Counted from the stretch's first letter, positions 23,555-36,218 are shown. The stretch is 64,000 bases of DNA from Amborella trichopoda (GCF_000471905.2 NW_006497560.1:2282913-2346912); one strand, 5' to 3'. A program made the numbers and translations. Notes: a model not told the origin generated them from the letters alone.

Positions 23555-23559
23555 GATTT
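23555..23559. other. Right target-site duplication of nested gypsy
   Basis: GATTT, matching GAGTT at 13,141-13,145 in four of five positions. Confidence 0.65.
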
Positions 23560-24270
23560 AGTTCCTTATGTTTCAAGTATGAATGTTGTTGGCTGTGATT
23601 GGGTCTATAAGACTAAACTAAAGTTTTATAGTAGTATAGAGAGACTTAAGGCAAGACTAGTTGCTGAAGGATGTAATCAAGTTATTGGAGTTGATTTTTT
23701 AAAGCAATTAGTCTTCTTATTATGTATGCTAGTATTCGGATTGTGCTCATCATAGCTATTGTTTGTCACTGGCCTATCAAACAACTTGATGTGAAAAATG
23801 TTTTCCTACATGGCTTTCTTAAGGAACCTGTATTTATGGAACAACGCCTTAGCTTTATTAGCTCAGAATATTCAAATCATGTATGCAAATTAATAAGTAC
23901 CTTATATGGTCTCAAGCAAGCACCTCTGGCCTGGTTTGATTGATTTAGTGCTTATTTATTATCACTAGGGTTTTCTATCATTATTGTTGATTTATCTCTA
24001 TTTGTTTATCGCACTACTCAAGGCACCATTATTCTTTTCCTCTATGTCGATGACGTTCTTGTTACAGGTGATAGTTCAGATCTTCTAAAATGGTTTATTT
24101 TCCATCTTCAAAGAGAATTTTCAATGAAAGATCTTTGGAGTTCTTCACCATTTTCTTGGTATAGAGGTATCTCATTTTTCTTGTAGAATCTTTGTCACAA
24201 AGTAAATATGCTCGGGATCTTCTAGCTTATGCCTAGATGCTAGGTGACAAACCTTTTTTAACACTATTGG
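23555..24270 (+). pseudogene. Copia-3 RT, 3' part
   Basis: Continues the frame broken at 13,145. Blocks: NVVGCDWVYKTK, RLKARLVAEGCNQ, GVDF, IKQLDVKNVFLHGFL, VCKLISTLYGLKQAPLAWFD and the catalytic LFLYVDDVLVTGD (about 24,030-24,070). A deletion and frame change near 23,705-23,725 removes part of the TFSPV block, and stops occur at 23,941 and beyond. The right target duplication overlaps its first codons. Confidence 0.9.
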
Positions 24271-24282
24271 TAATGAAGAATA

Positions 24283-24975
24283 ATGTGCATGTCAAATTTG
24301 ACATATTGTTTTTATCCATCTCTTAATCTCAACATTGTTAGTGTACTCCAATACATCGACATAAAACGGCCTGCCATTTTTTATAATGTTAATACAATAT
24401 GTCAATTTATGCATGCTCCTACAATTGCACATTTTCAAGACGTTAAGCAGATTATTCGCTATCTCAATGATATATAGTCTTATAGTATAAGAGTCTTATC
24501 TACTAGTCCCTTGAGTTATGTGCCTTCTCTGATGCCGGCTGGGCTGAGTATGCAAATTTCAACCACTAGTTTTTGCATCTATCTTGGTTCCAACTGCATA
24601 TCTTGGACTGCTAAAAAACAGTCGATTGTGGCCTGTTCAAGTGCTGAATATCTATCTTTGGCATCCACTGTTGCAGAATTGACATGGATTTCTTTTATTC
24701 TTGGAGACATTGAGGTGTCATTTTCTTAGCCACAAACACTCTTTTGTGATAATATTAGTTCTCTCTACATTACAGTTAATCCTCTTTTTCATGCTAGGAT
24801 AAAACGCTTTCTGTTTGACTATCATTTTGTACATGAAAAGGTTACTCTTGGATTACTTGCAACTCAGTTTGTTTCTCGCTTGATCAAGTAGCTGATATCT
24901 TCAAAAGCCATTGCCCCAAGATGTTTTTCAAGATCTTTACCTTAAAATCGGATTTCAAATGACTCGCCAGCCGAG
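24283..24975 (+). pseudogene. Copia-3 RNase H remnant
   Basis: The connection domain (SLNLNIVSVLQYI, PTIAHFQDVKQIIRYL) is followed by RNase H blocks: SDAGWA reduced to SLMPAGLS, SWTAKKQSIVACSSAEYLSL with the Glu, LFCDNISSLYI with the Asp, and the final HFVHEKV segment. Stops interrupt it at 24,478, 24,730 and later. The PPT follows directly, so this is the end of the polyprotein. Confidence 0.87.
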
Positions 24976-24988
24976 TTTGAGGGGGAGT
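24976..24988 (+). other. Polypurine tract of Copia-3
   Basis: TTTGAGGGGGAGT, the classic end of plant copia internal regions just before the 3' LTR. Confidence 0.85.
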
Positions 24989-25265
24989 AGTAAAAAAACA
25001 ATTAAAAAATCTTAGTTTTGGAAAGGAAACAATAAAAATATTACTCTTTTATTTAGTGACAATGTAACAAGATAGGAAAGTATCCATTATACCATTGTAT
25101 TACTATTATATATGCAATAAAAGAACCACCACATTGTAGTGTGGGGCACAATTAGTTTCTCAAAGAGTTACTCTCTCTCTCTCTCTCAAATTCTATAAGA
25201 ATAACCTCGAAAAGGCTGCATATGAGCCTTGGAGAGCACCTCATGCAGCCAAGAGTTGGCATTCG
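24989..25265 (+). mobile_element. Copia-3 3' LTR (short, end uncertain)
   Basis: Follows the PPT. It contains a TATATATGCAATAAAAG stretch near 25,108-25,124 (TATA box or poly-A signal) and a (CT)n run at about 25,171-25,188, as is common in short copia LTRs. The expected TG start is not conserved (AGTAAAA), and there is no 5' LTR to compare with, so the right boundary is a guess. Confidence 0.5.
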
Positions 25266-26670
25266 ACCATCGTAAATTCTATTTAATTTTTTGTGTCACT
25301 AGCTAAGAATCCCTATAGATGCCTAGGAAATTGATTCCCATTTTGAGTCAAAGATCAAGTCCAATCCAAAAGGCCAGTATTTTATCCCATTGTTAGAACA
25401 TGACTCACCAAAGGAGAATCTAAAGGGAAAAACACTAGTCCAAGTCCAATCCACAAGGCCCGCTCCAGCTCACATTGTTATGCCTATCAAAATTGATTTC
25501 CCACATTGACTAAGCTTGTGGCATATGACCACTTCAGAAGAGAGATCTTAATGAGGGGTGAGAGTTGTGGCAATGGGTGAGTCAATGATTATTAGCAAAA
25601 GAAAATAAAAATAGAAACTATGTATTGGAGATTATCCTATATTGTAACTCCTAAAAATATAAAAAACACATAAAAGAAATCCTAAAACTAAAGTTAAAAT
25701 ATATATCGAAACTAAAGAAAAAATAAAAATTAGAATAATTTTTGTCTTGCATTACCTCACCTTTGATGCCCTAAAAAATATGAGCTTGAAGTGGAGTATG
25801 AGTTTGTTTTGTATAGACTAAAATGCCTTGTAGAGTTGGCTTTGGGTTGGTTTTGTTAAGTTTCTCTCTAGTTTGGGAAGCTTGGCCTCAATTTACCACT
25901 TTCTCCCACTACACTCTCTAAACCTCTATCTACCTTAAGTTTCAACCTTCAAACCTTTAGAATGATCAAGGCTTTGGTGTGAAATCAAAATGTGAGACTG
26001 TACATGGGTGGAAAACTCACCTTTATGTCTTGCTTTTATTCAAAGGGCAAGTTCGTTATGAATTTTTCTTGAAGGAAATATAAATGGGTTGCCTATGGAA
26101 TCTTTCAGGCTTCACATACCTTTAGATTCTATTATTATTTTTGGCCATATTTTCATGGATTTATGGTCATCTTCTCTTTATAAACTTATAAAGAATCGAG
26201 TTAGTATTACTTTACCATGAATGTCATCCAAAAAACTCCCCATAAACTACCCTTACAGGGTCCCGACCATTTTAGTAGTTATACTAGACTGCTTCTATAA
26301 TCGTGAAGGGACCAACTAGGCCTCCCATCTTTCAGCCCCTACTAATTTGAAATAGGTTCATAATCCATCTTCTTAATTATCTCATGATCCAAAGGATGGT
26401 AGATTTCCAATGTTGGAGGGGTGCAGCCATCAATCAACGATTCACCAATCTAATGTCATCACTAGCTTGCCCCTTGGTATTAGGTATTAACTGTTCCAGC
26501 AGCCTTTACAGAGTTAGGAGAGTGAAGGAGCGATATACTGTAATTGCCCCCTTAGCCCCCTGGATGGCTTCACGTTTGATGACTATACTTGGTTCACCTA
26601 TAGCATTAGTCGAGAACAAAGAGTTGGGAGTCTTAACAAATTTTCAATCATCCAGGCAGTGGGTAGTGTG
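25266..26670. other. Unassigned AT-rich sequence
   Basis: No domain or paired repeat was recognised. A 95-codon plus-strand open frame (26,384-26,671) shows no known motif; its reverse complement is no clearer. Probably decayed transposon or intergenic sequence. Confidence 0.4.
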
Positions 26671-27240
26671 ATGCCGGTGTGTTTTTGTGTGCTAAAGTGT
26701 TTCTGTGACTCCAAGATAAAAATTGTATAAAGAAAAATTCCAAGCACGCAAACAAATATGTAGACCAGTTTTTTATTAACGAGGAAAGTAAGTAGAAAGG
26801 GACCAAGCACTTACCTCAGTTAAAGTTCGGATACTAACGGGCTGGTTAACTGGCACTCTTAGGCAACCCTGTTGGATACAGAATTTTCCTGCGCAGTTCG
26901 GTGGCGCCTTGAAGAGAGAGAGAGAGAGGGAGCAAGGAGAGTAGACGAATTTTTTCAAAATGGGGCCGATTTAGGCCAAAGCCCTACTAGCCTCCAAGGT
27001 TTTAAGCCTTGGATGGAAGTTGTATGCCCAAAGGCCTAGAGAATAAGACTAGACCGTGCTTTGCTTACTCTACTTGAAAGCTATTTTAGGTCTTCCTAGA
27101 AAACTGACTAGAGTTAGTGGACATAGGTTAGAATATCCCTATCTAGGAGGAGTTTCTAGGAGCATTCTATCAAGCGTATACAAATGATTTTCCCTACCCA
27201 AAATATGAACGGTTTGGCTTTTATATAGATGGAAAGTTTT
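26671..27240 (-). mobile_element. Possible gypsy LTR fragment
   Basis: The block ACGGGCTGG...GGCACTCTTA near 26,838-26,862 resembles the gypsy LTR near 9,870-9,892, and on the minus strand AAGGCGCCACCG near 26,900 looks like plant gypsy LTR or PBS-region sequence. A (GA)n run is at 26,913-26,928. No partner LTR or coding part was found, so this is a weak call. Confidence 0.3.
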
Positions 27241-29005
27241 TATATAAACTAATCAAATTAGAGCGCACCTCAAAAACTTTCACCAGCAGACGTTGTTCTG
27301 ATACTCAAATATCCTCATATTGATCATCTCGACCTCAAAATGCATGGGCATGAGAAAAAAATTGGATTTCCAGTTTTGTAAATAGTGCACCTTGTAATGC
27401 ATTTTTGGACCGTCAATTTTTAAGATTTTCAAGTTTCAATAAATTTGCTAAATCTATCATAAAGATTTCCACTATTGAAATCACATTTCTCGATACTATT
27501 TGAAGGTGTGCTTTACTATTGTTTAGAGCCTTGGCCTTATACAAGTCGCACCCTATGTAGATAGGCCTTGAAATATGAGTTTATTATTAAAAATATGGAC
27601 TACTGATGGGTGGAAATCAAAAGTTGCCCTGCCCAAATGCAAAAAAGTTCAATTTAATACCCAAAATATCAATAATTCCCTTAGAAACCACGGGACAACC
27701 CATTCACATCCCATAGGAACCTTATTTCTTCGATTTTGGTACCCAAACAGAGGATCAAACACCACCAAATAAAGGGAATCCCGTCACATTCATTTTGCAA
27801 CAAATTTCAATAAAATGTTCTAGGATTTGAGGGAGTTTCTAATAATTATGTACATAAATTTCTAAAAATCAGTTTTATATGCTTTTCCTAATAAATTCTT
27901 TACTTACCCTTTGGAATCACATTGGATTTCTTTATTCCAATGCCATGAAATAAAGTTCTCGTATGCATAAAAAAAGGGCACAAAAGCCCCATGCATTGAT
28001 TGAGTTATGAGCTTTCTAATTGGCTAAAACTATGAATTACAACAAAATTCCAAAAATCGGACACAAATCATGAATATTATTACTTATCATGATCATCCTC
28101 ATCAGTGAAAAGCTTATCGAGTCACAAATCCGATCCACCAAATTTCATAAAAACCTGTACAAACCCTTTGTGCTATTTAAGTAGCCTCCATTTTCTTGCG
28201 ACCAGAATAATGTGGGGCTTTGGGGGACATTCACCTTTGGAGGTGTCTCGACGTCGGCATCTCTATCAGAATTATCTCCCATCTTGAGCGAGATAACAGC
28301 AATTTTTGGTGCATGTCCATCTTCTACTTGAGGAACCCCTGGCTGTGCAAGTCGCTGACTTTGAAGAGGTCCGATCAACTGGGTTAAGCAGGGAAATGTA
28401 ACATGGTATTGAATGAGGGCATATGTGCTTGCTATGCGGGTTTCTAAGAGCCCTACTTCCCTGAGGAAGTCAAGGTAATGACTTCATGCACTCTCTGTAT
28501 ATCTTATAACATGGCTTCCACAGTAAAACCTAAATCCTCTTACTCAGGATCATAGGCTTCCAATGGGTTTTTTCATGGACTAGGTTCGTCCTCACTCCCA
28601 GTAGAGCTATATACCTTCATCACTGTCCAGCGTGTACAGATTCGTGGTATCATTCAAAGTCTCCAATGGTGTTGAAGAGTGGTTATGGTGCTGACAAGCA
28701 GAAAGCAAAGAGGTAGACCTCAATAGCTCTTCTAACTGTTAGAATACCAGTCCATGAATAATAACCATTTAGATACTAATGCTCCCTTAGGAATCATAGC
28801 CAATGTATCGAGCATCATAAATGCTCACTGACAACCAGTATTTAGAAAATTGTCTCGGCGAAGGTACATGGCCCTTGCCTGAGCCGAGTTACTCCCGCGA
28901 TTCCGAGTAACTTGCTTGAGTACAGTTCAAGTAAAAAAGTAAAAAAATAAAAAAAAATAAAAAAAAGACAAAAATTAATTTATATGTATTATAGCCATAG
29001 CTTTT
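27241..29005. other. Unassigned sequence with one weak minus-strand frame
   Basis: No recognisable gene. On the minus strand a 77-codon frame (28,145-28,378) extends with stops through about 28,570 and reads like decayed coding sequence (Pro- and Asp-containing, LEAYDPE near 28,550), but I could not assign a family. An A-rich run with TAAAAAAATAAAAAA lies at 28,935-28,975. Confidence 0.35.
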
Positions 29006-29009
29006 ATGA

Positions 29010-29130
29010 CATTGAATGTTCAATGACCGAATGGTTAGGTCCGCCCCCCCCTCAAGGCTCGTCTATACAGGATGTCTTGGGTTTGAATCCTCAACCCACT
29101 CATTTTCAATTTTTTTTAAAAACAAGGTAT
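29010..29130 (+). mobile_element. tRNA-derived SINE-like segment
   Basis: A tRNA-like pair of polymerase III promoter boxes is visible: box A-like TGACCGAATGGTTAGGT at 29,024-29,040 and box B GGTTTGAATCC at 29,080-29,090 (consensus GGTTCGAATCC), about 40 bp apart. The sequence does not fold as a normal tRNA (no convincing acceptor stem; a C-rich run sits where the D/anticodon arms should be). A T-rich run follows at 29,106-29,119. It ends about 110 bp before the Copia-2 LTR. No second copy or flanking duplication was found here. Confidence 0.45.
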
Positions 29131-29242
29131 GGTCTGCCCTTGGTCTCGGTTCGCATCCCGATGGAAGGGACCCTTTCTCCAGAACCGTGGTGCTTCCTCT
29201 AGAAAGAGACAAGGAAAGAGTGTGCCTCATCCCCCTTGAGTC

Positions 29243-31922
29243 TAATGCGGTATAGAGTCTAGGGTGTTCTTTCAGCAAAACCAAAATGACGATAGAACTC
29301 AAAATTTTCAATAAGCGGTATTGCTTAAACAAATAAATAAACAATTATAGCCACTCAAATCAGAAGTAAGAATACTTTAAGACATGAATACCACTTACAA
29401 ATGACACTATAACAGTCCCCTTATGGGGGACAATGTGTATCTTTACCCATAAATCAAAACTATGACACAAAGTATGACATTTTTACAAGAAATGAGCTTA
29501 TGCTCTTAGATAACCAAATTACATAACATAAACACTTGAAACAAAAACTACAAAACTTTTCTAGACTTGTAACAGTTATTTGAGTGCCAATATTAAGTGG
29601 CAAAGCCAATGGATGCGAACTCTTATGCCCTGGTCATAACCAGACCTTTTGAGGACTGAATATTGTCCCAAGGATGAGTGCAAGAGTGGTTTTGTAATCA
29701 CAAGGTGATTAGTTCAAATGGGAAGCTTAAAACAATTTTTGAAATGACAAATAAAGCCCAATGAGAGAGACTAAAATGATGGAGATCAGTTTGCAAAAGG
29801 TATTAGAGAGATCAGAGTCAAATGAGCCAAATATGAACAAACTACTCTATCTAGTCCACCGGTCCACCAATGTATTTCTCAATGTAAAAAGAAGAACTCT
29901 TAACTCATCAAATGAACTTTTACAATGGATATTAATTCTATGAACTTGAAGATTTATTTAAGAAAATTTTGATGAAAATGATCTATGAGAAACTAGACAT
30001 GATTCATAAAGCAATTAAGGTATTGAACTCTCGATCAAGGTTAAGGGGCACACCTTATACCTCTAGCTTAAAAATCACGCAAAACCAATGGAAAAAAGAA
30101 GTTAAACTTTTGTAAACATGAATTTACAGCAAGTTTAGATCATGAAGGATGAAGCAATAAAGGAGAAACTCACAAATAGATGATACCTTAATGGTTACAT
30201 ATGATGGACTTGACAATGTAGAAAGAAGGGGCACCATTAAAGATCATTTTGTGATCAAGAACATGAACCAAAATGGGCTAAACGTGGAGCTCAAGTTTTG
30301 ATCTCTTTTCTCTGTCTTTGATTAATAAAAAGTGTTTGCTTAAGGTTTGAATTTTGGCTTTAAGTGTATTTATATGAAGTGTATAAGTTATGAAATGATC
30401 AAAATACTTGATGCACGTCATCATTAGTACATGAGAGGCTAATTATCCTAGCCACTTATCCCCATCCAACCACTAAGATGAAGGGATGAGATTTAAGCAC
30501 CTTATCACCTAGTCAACCCTAAATCAAAGCTACATTACCCTTTTATCTTTGTCCCCATATATTAATTTCAAACATATCCAAAAGGGCTTTAATTAAAAAC
30601 CCTTGAATTTTAATAAAACTATAAGTGTAGAGAATGGTCAAGGGTAAGGGCATTTTGGTAAAAAGTTTCGATCACATGGGAAAGGTAAAAGAGGCTTATG
30701 ACACCACTAATAGAATTAGTTCAACCCACATCCTTCACATGCACCTTACACTCTTCACATGGGTCACACCAATGGGGCACATCCACATGAAATGTTCACA
30801 TGACATACGTCCCATGTGGATAATAATATTTTAAAACATTAGTTTATTTTAAAATTGTTTTAGCTCTACACAAGCCAAGCATGTCACATATGTGACATTT
30901 AAGCATGTGACTAAAATGTAACTTTAAGTTATAACAATATAACATAAGGACTGAAATTAATGAAAAAAAAGAAAGGTAAGTTACCATGTTCCATAGGGTC
31001 TTCCATGCATGGGAATCTTCTCCCAAACAAGAGGGGGCCCAACATGAAGGGTCCATGGTGCCACCCTATGGCCACTTGGGTGCCAAGTGGCAACCACATG
31101 GACGTCATCACATAAGCCTGAACAATTTTGAAAATCATATTTTTGGTGATTTAAACAATCCAAAACAATTCTCCAAAAATTCCAAAAAATATTTAAATCA
31201 TATTTAAACATCTTTACATCATTCTCATTAAAATAAAATCGAACAAAAGGTATGCGAGATCTCGATGCTTTGATTCTAGGCATCGAAGTACTCCATTGGG
31301 CTAATCCCGAATGATATTCCACTATGTCTCAAATTGACCCAATGCACTTATGCTTCGTAGTTTATGGTAGGGATACATAATTGAACATATCAAAGTCATT
31401 GAGGCAGAGCTTCCCATCATCGGGTTCTCAATAGATTATAAACGCACCATTGTGGTACATATTCCTACTTAAATACAGGGATCCTCTCAAAGCACATGTG
31501 CATTGGCTCTTCCAAATAGGATAAAACTTAAGAAGAGTGGCTTCCCTTACGAATAAAAGCGCACATGCCATGTAATGGTCTCGTGTCAGGTTACGGACTC
31601 ATGTCCCATGAGTCTTGACCATCTCATACAGGGCCAACTCTCAACAAACACTCGGGTTTTATGCTACTCGATTGGATTCTCCAAGCCTAGCTAATCACAA
31701 CTAATCATGAGGCAATCTAACTAAAATTCTTGACTAGGAGGTGATCCTCACACCTCCTTAATAAATTGATTTCTCAAAACGCAAACTCTCAGTGCCTCAT
31801 GTACTTGAGTTAAGAGAATTTGGGCCCTTGTTCGCAAAGTACCCAGATTCTATCTCTCTCACTCACTCTAACTGAACGAAATATTCTTGGAATTAAGGCC
31901 TTGAAAGGACATATTATCAACA
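29243..31922 (-). mobile_element. Copia-2 3' LTR (complete, 2.68 kb)
   Basis: The left edge TAATGCGGTATAG aligns with the start of the right LTR (TGATGTGGTAAAG at 36,295), so the TG has mutated to TA. The right edge ...TATTATCAACA abuts the PPT. It matches the right LTR over its first 1.2 kb and Copia-1's LTR throughout. Short open frames inside are not conserved between the copies and are not annotated. Confidence 0.9.
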
Positions 31923-31933
31923 TTCTCCCACGT
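31923..31933 (-). other. Polypurine tract of Copia-2
   Basis: The minus strand reads CACGTGGGAGAA against the LTR start TGTTGATAATATG, the same arrangement as in Copia-1. Confidence 0.8.
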
Positions 31934-32204
31934 GGCCTTTTGAGGCCTTAATCTAATCTCATTCTCATTATCACATACAATAGAGTAATGTAAAATATTC
32001 ATACACATCTATAAAAGAAATACTCATAATGAAGGGAGAAAGTAATAACAACTATGTTAACTTCCTTAGCCCCATCCCATTCACATGCCTCATGAAAGTA
32101 CTAGCAACCAAGCCTTTAGTAAATGGGTCAACAAGTATAGCCTTCGATGAAATATAACCCACTTCCAGCTCACCAACTTCAATATCGTCTCTCACACAAT
32201 GATA

Positions 32205-32740
32205 TCAATCTCTTATGTGTCTTGATTTGCTATGAAACCTTGGTTCTACTGCCATGGTTATGGTGGGTTTATTATCACACATGATTCTTATTGTTCCATG
32301 ATTGAGTGGGTTGTAAAATAGATGATTCAAGAACTTCTTAATCCATATGGCTTCTTTAACTGCAGAACTCAATGCCATGTACTTGGCTTCCATAGTAGAT
32401 TGGGCTATTGAATCTTGCTTCTTGGTGCGCCATGATATGACACCACCTCCATATAAAAATATGTAACCTGATGTGGATCTTTAATCGTTCGGGTCCCCTT
32501 GATAGTTGGAGTCAGTATATCCCAAAACTGTAATCTCACTCACATTCCCATAGGTAATCCATAATCAATTGTTTCTTTTAGATATCTCATGATTATTTTA
32601 ACGGATTTCCTATGTTCTAACTCAGGATCACTTTGAAAACGTCCTATCAAACATTGGGCAAAAGCTAGGTCCGACTTAGTTCCCATAGTTAAATACATTA
32701 GTGACCCCACGACACTCCTATACAAAACCCTTTCCATTTC
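32205..32740 (-). pseudogene. Copia-2 RNase H and connection domain remnant
   Basis: Blocks: MERVLYRSVVGSLMYLTMGT, KSDLAFAQ, IIMRYLKETIDYGL, then WRTKKQDS, STMEAKYMALSS and MCDNKPTI. The catalytic Glu of the MEAEY block has become Lys, while the CDN Asp is intact; Copia-1 has the opposite pair of states. Stops lie near 32,490 and 32,405 in the plus-strand coordinates. Equivalent to 2,713-3,480. Confidence 0.85.
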
Positions 32741-32746
32741 ACTTCT

Positions 32747-33480
32747 CTAAAGATCATCTCTCGATTTCATATTGACACTCAATTTCACTCTCTTTTCCAC
32801 GGGTGTATCAATATGTTTGCACTCACTCAAACTGAACCTCTCAAGAACCTTCTTGTAATAAGTGGATTGTGTCAAATGAATTGTACGAGCTGCTCCATCT
32901 CTCACAATTTGGATTCCCATCACGTAAGAGGCTTCTCCTAAATCGTTCATGTCAAAACTATTAGATAGTAATGCCGTTGTATCCCTTATTTGGTTTAAGG
33001 CGCTACTAGCTATTAGAATGTCATCCACATACAGGGTCATAAAAGTGATGTCATTCCCACTAGTCCTATAATAGAAACAATGATCATCCTCATTTGCATT
33101 GAATCTATTCCTTACAAGGTTTAGTGGAATTTGAGGAACCATATTCTTGAAGCTTGTTTGAGGCTATAAAGGGATTTATTAAGTTTGTAAACTAATTTTT
33201 CCTTCCGTTTCATCACAAACCCCTCGGGTTGGTTCATAAAAATTTCTTCTTCAAACTCACCATTCAAGAAAGCAGTTCTTACATCCATTTAGTGCAATTC
33301 TAAGTCAAGGTAGGAAGTTAAGGAAATGATTATTCTAATTGAAGGATTTTTGGCAACGGGTGAATAGATGTCAAAATAATCTACCCCTTCCTTTTGAGTA
33401 TATCCCTTTACTACAAGTCTTGCCTTATATTTTTTAATACACCCTTCAGAGTTAAGCTTCTTCCATTGGATTTATGGTTA
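32747..33480 (-). pseudogene. Copia-2 reverse transcriptase remnant
   Basis: The blocks GVDYFDIYSPVAK, SYLDLELH, MDVRTAFLNGEFEEEIFMNQPEGFV split by a stop, YKLNKSLYSLKQAS, and an open 131-codon frame (32,747-33,142) carrying TLYVDDILIASS and LGEASYVMGIQIVRD are all present. The YVDD box is intact. A frameshift near 33,140 and stops upstream inactivate it. Better preserved than Copia-1 in this region. Confidence 0.9.
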
Positions 33481-33639
33481 GGTGATAGGCATATTAACTC
33501 CCACCTGCAGTTCTTTATGACATAGTTCATCGCATCTTCCATGGCCTCCTTACCTAACTTGTGATCAGGACAAGACATGACATGTAAGTAAGAAAGAGGT
33601 TCATCATTGGGATCCTCATTAATTCTCTCATAGGCTTCT

Positions 33640-34520
33640 CCAAGGTAAGTGAAAAACTCGGGTAGTCTTCTTATTCTCTCACTTCGCCTAGATGGAAGGG
33701 TTTCAATATCTTTGTTAGGCTCAAGTTCATGGAAATCTACTCTCTTTTAGATCATATATCTCTCAAGGTATTCATCTTCAAGGAAGTGGGCATCAAGGCT
33801 TTCAATTACATTTATATTCATGGGGTTATATAACTTAAATCCTTTTCCATGATATGGGTATCCTATGAAAATACACTTTATGGCTTTAAGATCAATTTTG
33901 GATCTATTTTGAGAGGGTATGAGAACATGGGCTGAACATCCCCAAACTTTGAGTTATCTAATAGAGAGGGAGATCGCCCTTTGAAGATTTGGTATGGAGT
34001 TGATGAGACCGCTTTAGTGGGAGTTCGATAAATGAGATATGTGGTGGTTAGAATAGCCTTCCCCCAGCACTCTAAACCAAGACTGGCAACACTCATCATT
34101 CTTTGCACCATCTCAATTAAGGTCCGATTCCTTCTTTCAGCTACCCCATTTTGATCGGGTGAATAAGGCATGGTGGTTTGGTGAATAATGCCATATTGAA
34201 CACAAAGATCACGGAAGGTTTGGGAGGTGTATTCTCCACCTCTATCAGACCTAAGGTTCTTAATTGTTTGACCACGTAGGTTTTCAATTTCCACTTTATA
34301 TTCTTGAAATTTTCTTAAAGACTCATTCTTGTTCCTCATAAGATAGCTGTGTCCGAATCAGGAGTGGTCATCGATGAATATAATAAAATACCTCATGTAC
34401 CCTTTAGTTGGTAGACACATAAGCTCACATACATCAGTGTGGATTAGTTCTAAAAGCCTAGTGACCATTTCGACCTTTTTATGGGATTTCTGTACCATTT
34501 TCCTTCTAGGCATGCTTCGC
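33640..34520 (-). pseudogene. Copia-2 integrase remnant
   Basis: An open 153-codon frame (33,878-34,339) holds NLRSDRGGEYTSQ, SPDQNGVAERRNRTLIEM with the catalytic Glu, and CWGKAIL. Upstream FIDDHS is followed by a stop in place of the conserved Arg, then FGHSYL. The zinc-binding end (NKCEACLEGK) lies near 34,510-34,540. A RRSERIRRLPEF-type basic linker is near 33,650-33,700. Layout as in Copia-1. Confidence 0.88.
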
Positions 34521-34739
34521 ACTTATTTTGTAAATGACCATTGATTTTGTCAAGAAGTCCCTCTTTCATCATAATTTTCATTCTAAATGGGCTAATATGG
34601 CCTAGTCTCAAATGCCGTAAATGTAAATTTGAAAAATCATCACCTAAATACGCAAACTCTTTTTCATTTCAACTTGATAAAGCTCTTGAACTAGATGGGC
34701 TAGAAAAACAAGATTTCATTCGATAGATTCATTATGCAT

Positions 34740-35060
34740 ATAAACATTTTCTTCCTTAAACATGAGCACAAACTCGGCCATACTTATCTTTGAAACAGAA
34801 ATGAGATTCTTCCTCATTCCAGTGGTATAGAGGGTTTCTTTAAGGATTAGAGTATCACCATTAGTGAGCTACAACATATATTTCCCCTTCCTTAAAACCT
34901 TTTTCACTTGATTTCCATCCATATAAATATTATGGGCGCCAGATTTGACTTCAATAAAGAATCTAAAACTTTTCATCGAGTTGGCCACATGAATGGGGTC
35001 ACCAGAGTCAAGCACCCATACATCAACCTCCTTATTAGTAATTAGAATCTCATAAACCAC
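34740..35060 (-). pseudogene. Copia-2 protease and pre-integrase remnant
   Basis: The protease site reads VWVLDSGDPIHVANSM: Asp-Ser-Gly is kept but the following Ala is replaced by Asp. GAG-pre-integrase sequence (MRKNLIS.SKIS) lies near 34,780-34,830. Interrupted by a stop near 34,868. Confidence 0.8.
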
Positions 35061-35076
35061 ACAAATCCTCTCTTCC

Positions 35077-36218
35077 TTAGTCCACTACCGGCATAACCAC
35101 ACTACCGGCATAAGCATTGGGCTTACCGACACTAGGCCTAGGATAATAGGGATGGTTTTGTAGTGGAGGAGGAGGGTATCTACAAAACTTTAGTGTGTGT
35201 CTAAAGTTCTTACACCTAAAGCATTGCACGTTTGAAAAGTCTTGGTTAGAGGGCCAAGCACGCCTCCCATGAACCATCATTGATGTGGGCAGCGGTTTAG
35301 GTCTAAAAGGACCTGGGTTGTTAGGATGGAGGGTATGGGGTTTTAGGAGGATAAGGGCTAAATGGATAAGGAGGATAAGGGCTAAATGGATAAGTACAAT
35401 TTTCCACTTTGATTTTGCTTACCCTTCCCCTTCCATTTTCCTTTTTCTTTCGTTTTCTTGATTTGAATGTGAGCACTCCCACTCACCCCAACATTACATG
35501 AATTCCCCATGGAAGAGGAAGGAAGAGAAGAAGAACTGGGGGTGAGAAGAAGGGGAGTAGAAGAAGACCATGGGTTTTGAACATTTACCATATGGATCAT
35601 AGCCAAAGGTCTATTCATTGCCATTCTTCTTTGCTGTTCCACCACCTTGAAAGAAGCAATATCATTGATCGTGCTTAGTGCATCTTTTGCCATTAATTTC
35701 GCCACGAAAATGTCCCATGAAGGAGAAATGGAGAGTACAAAGAGTGTGTTAATAGTAACTCGGTCAAAGTAGAGACCGGTTTTCGCTCATTCTCTAACAC
35801 AGTTATTAAACTCTCTTAAATGATCACTTAATTTTGTGTGATCATCCATCTTGCAAGTGACAAGGCTACTCAGCCTCAAAATTCTCTTAGCCTCATTGAG
35901 AGTGTCAAACTTCTTTTTCATATCATCTATTATGTCTTTCACACAAATAAAATCTTCATAATCTTAGCATAGGTTTCATTCATTATAGCAAGCATAATGT
36001 TCATGACACTTTGATTTTTTCGGTTCCAAGTATCATGAGCATCAGTAATAAATTAAGAGGCATTAAGGGCTGGCTCATTTGGAGGCCTAGATGTAAGAAG
36101 AGGTATGAGATCTAATTCATGAAAGACATAACTTATTTTTCTCATCCATTTAAGAAAATTGTTTCCATTGAACCGCTTCTCGTTGAGCAATTCGATCAAA
36201 ATCGACTTTGCAGTCATT
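35077..36218 (-). pseudogene. Copia-2 gag remnant
   Basis: Start at 36,216-36,218 (MTAKSILIELLNEKRFNGNNF), 55 bp from the PBS, homologous to the Copia-1 gag. The zinc knuckle CFRCKNFRHTLKFC is at about 35,190-35,235; the Gly before the His is now Arg, with the Cys/His ligands kept. The segment 35,382-35,705 (MAKLMAKDALS...) matches Copia-1 at 6,134-6,322. A short direct duplication of GGATAAGGGCTAAATGGATAAG occurs near 35,349-35,395 (two adjacent copies). Frameshifts near 35,950 and 35,760. Confidence 0.85.

Noticed and set aside
26384..26671. 95-codon plus-strand frame
   Set aside because: No motif on either strand; length is not unusual for random sequence here.
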